NCBI GenBank assembly: GCA_045807785.1
Contig: JBJMGS010000091.1
Span: forward strand, 1 to 17,669
Origin: JAIVGV01 sp045807785
Lineage (GTDB): Bacteria; Acidobacteriota; Blastocatellia; Pyrinomonadales; Pyrinomonadaceae
DNA: 17,669 nucleotides
Direction: 5' to 3'
Every line of letters starts with the position of its first letter. Position 1 is the first letter of the stretch. Position numbers and translations under genes: made by a program. The notes beneath the pieces were generated by a model. It did not search any database. It worked only from the letters and a program-made list of their open reading frames with translations, and was not told the DNA's origin. This document shows positions 16,565-17,669 of this stretch, piece by piece.

Positions 16565-17611
16565 ATGTCGCACCTGCTCGAAGTTAAAAACTTGCGGACG
16601 CACTTCCAGACGCGCGCTGGCGTGGTGCGCGCCGTGGACGGCGTGAGCTTTCATCTGGACAGGGGCGAGTTGTTGGGACTCGTCGGCGAGTCGGGTTGCG
16701 GGAAGAGCGTGACGGCGCTCTCGATCATGCGTCTGGTCGCGCCGCCGGGAAAGATCGTGGGCGGCGAGATTCTGTTCGAGGGCGCGGACTTGCTGAAGCT
16801 GTCGGACGCGAAGATGCGCGCCATCCGCGGCGACGACGTGGCGATGATCTTTCAAGACCCGATGACCTCGCTCAACCCCGTCTATACGGTCGGCGAGCAG
16901 ATCGCGGAGGCTCTGCGCCTGCATCGCGGGATGAACCGCGCGGAGGCGAAGCGCGCGGCGATCAGGGCGATGGAGGAGGTCTCGATCCCGGACCCGGCGC
17001 GGCGCGCGGACGACTACCCGCATCAGCTTTCGGGCGGGATGCGACAGCGCGTCATGATCGCAATGGCGCTCGCCTGCGATCCGAAACTCCTCGTTGCAGA
17101 CGAGCCGACGACCGCGCTCGACGTGACGATCCAGGCGCAGATTCTGGAACTGCTCGACGGGCTGCGCAAGACGCGCGAGCTGGCCGTGCTCCTCATCACG
17201 CACGATCTCGGCGTCGTCGCCGAAGTCGCGGATCGCGTCGCGGTGATGTACACGGGTCGCGTCGTCGAGCAGTCGCCGGTCGGCGAGTTGTTCGCGCGTC
17301 CGAAGCACCCTTACACCGAAGGGCTTTTGCGCTCCGTGCCGAAGCTGACGGAGGCGGGCGTGAAGCGCGCCGGAAGACTTCAGACCATCGAGGGCACGGT
17401 GCCGAAGCCGACGAACCTGCCGGAGGGCTGCCACTTCGCGCCGCGCTGCCCGCACCGCATGCCGCGCTGCACGGAGGGCGACCTGCCGCTCTACCAGTTG
17501 GAGGGCGGCGTCTCGGTGCGCTGCGTGCTCTACGACCTGACGGCGGCGGTCACGGCCGACAGAGAGATCGGGCAGATGGCGGAAGGGGGAGCGCGTGGGA
17601 GCGAGGACTAA
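16565..17611 (+). CDS. dppD: Oligopeptide/dipeptide ABC transporter ATP-binding protein (DppD/OppD family)
   Basis: This 348-aa cytoplasmic ATPase would power uptake of di- or oligopeptides, or a related solute, through a membrane permease pair. It shows Walker A GESGCGKS (41-48), Q-loop MIFQDPMTSLNPV, signature LSGGMRQR (from 155), Walker B LLVADEPTTALDVT and switch LLITHDLGVVAEVADRVAVMY. The C-terminal oligo_HPY region is complete, with HPYTEGLLRSVP. Four cysteines, 289, 295, 302 and 320, fit the [4Fe-4S] site described in a thermophilic DppD. The length is normal for the family. The ATG at 16565 precedes LLEVKNLRTHF, the usual opening; the ribosome site is poor. No permease or binding-protein gene lies upstream. 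A second gene appears to overlap the 3' end, which fits a DppD-DppF pair. Substrate is unknown, and OppD is an equally valid name. Confidence 0.95.
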   Translation: MSHLLEVKNLRTHFQTRAGVVRAVDGVSFHLDRGELLGLVGESGCGKSVTALSIMRLVAPPGKIVGGEILFEGADLLKLSDAKMRAIRGDDVAMIFQDPMTSLNPVYTVGEQIAEALRLHRGMNRAEAKRAAIRAMEEVSIPDPARRADDYPHQLSGGMRQRVMIAMALACDPKLLVADEPTTALDVTIQAQILELLDGLRKTRELAVLLITHDLGVVAEVADRVAVMYTGRVVEQSPVGELFARPKHPYTEGLLRSVPKLTEAGVKRAGRLQTIEGTVPKPTNLPEGCHFAPRCPHRMPRCTEGDLPLYQLEGGVSVRCVLYDLTAAVTADREIGQMAEGGARGSED

Positions 17612-17669
17612 CGAGCGCGGGCAGACCGTCCCGCAAGCAGAAGCACGGGCCGCGCGCACGGATGACGCG
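17595..17669 (+). CDS. Probable start of the next gene, truncated by window end
   Basis: A GTG at 17595 opens a frame that stays open to the window end (25 codons, beginning VGARTNERGQTVPQAEAR). It overlaps the last 17 bases of the transporter ATPase gene in another frame. The purine-rich GGAAGGGGGA (17581-17590) lies four bases before it, a good ribosome site and typical of translational coupling. The fragment has no recognisable domain yet. In peptide-transporter operons the partner ATPase (DppF/OppF) often follows, which is a guess from position only. Confidence 0.45.
   Translation, partial: MGARTNERGQTVPQAEARAARTDDA

Noticed and set aside
16454..17659. Minus-strand open frame of 401 codons opposite the transporter ATPase
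   Set aside because: Antisense shadow; the ATPase motifs on the plus strand are complete and uninterrupted.

Overview
This is a GC-rich, gene-dense chromosomal window with no plasmid, phage, transposase or CRISPR hallmarks. Three gene types together suggest a soil-type member of the Acidobacteriota, perhaps near Blastocatellia: a Ser/Thr kinase fused to a STAND NTPase and WD40 propellers, a very large exported kelch/PD40/HYR protein, and a split methylmalonyl-CoA mutase. This placement is inferred from gene style only; no ribosomal RNA is present to test it.

Layout. (1) Positions 1-1280, minus strand: the N-terminal three quarters or more of the F1 ATP synthase beta subunit (atpD), running off the left edge. 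(2) Positions 1281-1520: a divergent control region with back-to-back sigma70-like promoter candidates. (3) Positions 1521-7561, plus strand: a signalling pair. The first gene is a 1384-aa kinase/STAND/one-TM/14-blade WD40 protein, and the second is a 602-aa GAF/AAA+/Fis-type sigma54 activator. (4) Positions 7562-7902: a 341-base gap with dyad symmetries and a near-consensus sigma54 (-24/-12) promoter. (5) Positions 7903-13113: a 1736-aa Sec-exported protein with 12 kelch units, a Thr-Pro linker, a six-unit PD40 propeller, Ig/HYR-like domains and a PxKF-like C-terminus. (6) Positions 13148-13501, minus strand: a small acidic hypothetical protein with its own strong intrinsic terminator. (7) Positions 13734-15365: the catalytic subunit of methylmalonyl-CoA mutase without its B12 domain. 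(8) Positions 15413-16495: a lipoprotein with a DUF4163/DUF3298 (RsiV/PdaC-like) C-terminus. (9) Positions 16565-17611: a DppD/OppD peptide-transporter ATPase with the C-terminal four-cysteine site, followed by an overlapping start of a probable next gene at the right edge.

How the parts may work together. The most interesting part is 1521-13113. A membrane kinase/STAND protein that probably places two WD40 propellers outside the cytoplasmic membrane lies 77 bases upstream of a sigma54 enhancer-binding protein. That activator lacks a two-component receiver domain. The next gene downstream, a giant multi-propeller exported protein, carries an 11-of-12 match to the sigma54 promoter consensus. 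I infer a possible envelope-to-transcription circuit: propeller sensor, then kinase, then sigma54 activator, then exported propeller protein. The sequence supports each part separately. The wiring between them is a hypothesis. The rest of the window is housekeeping metabolism and transport.
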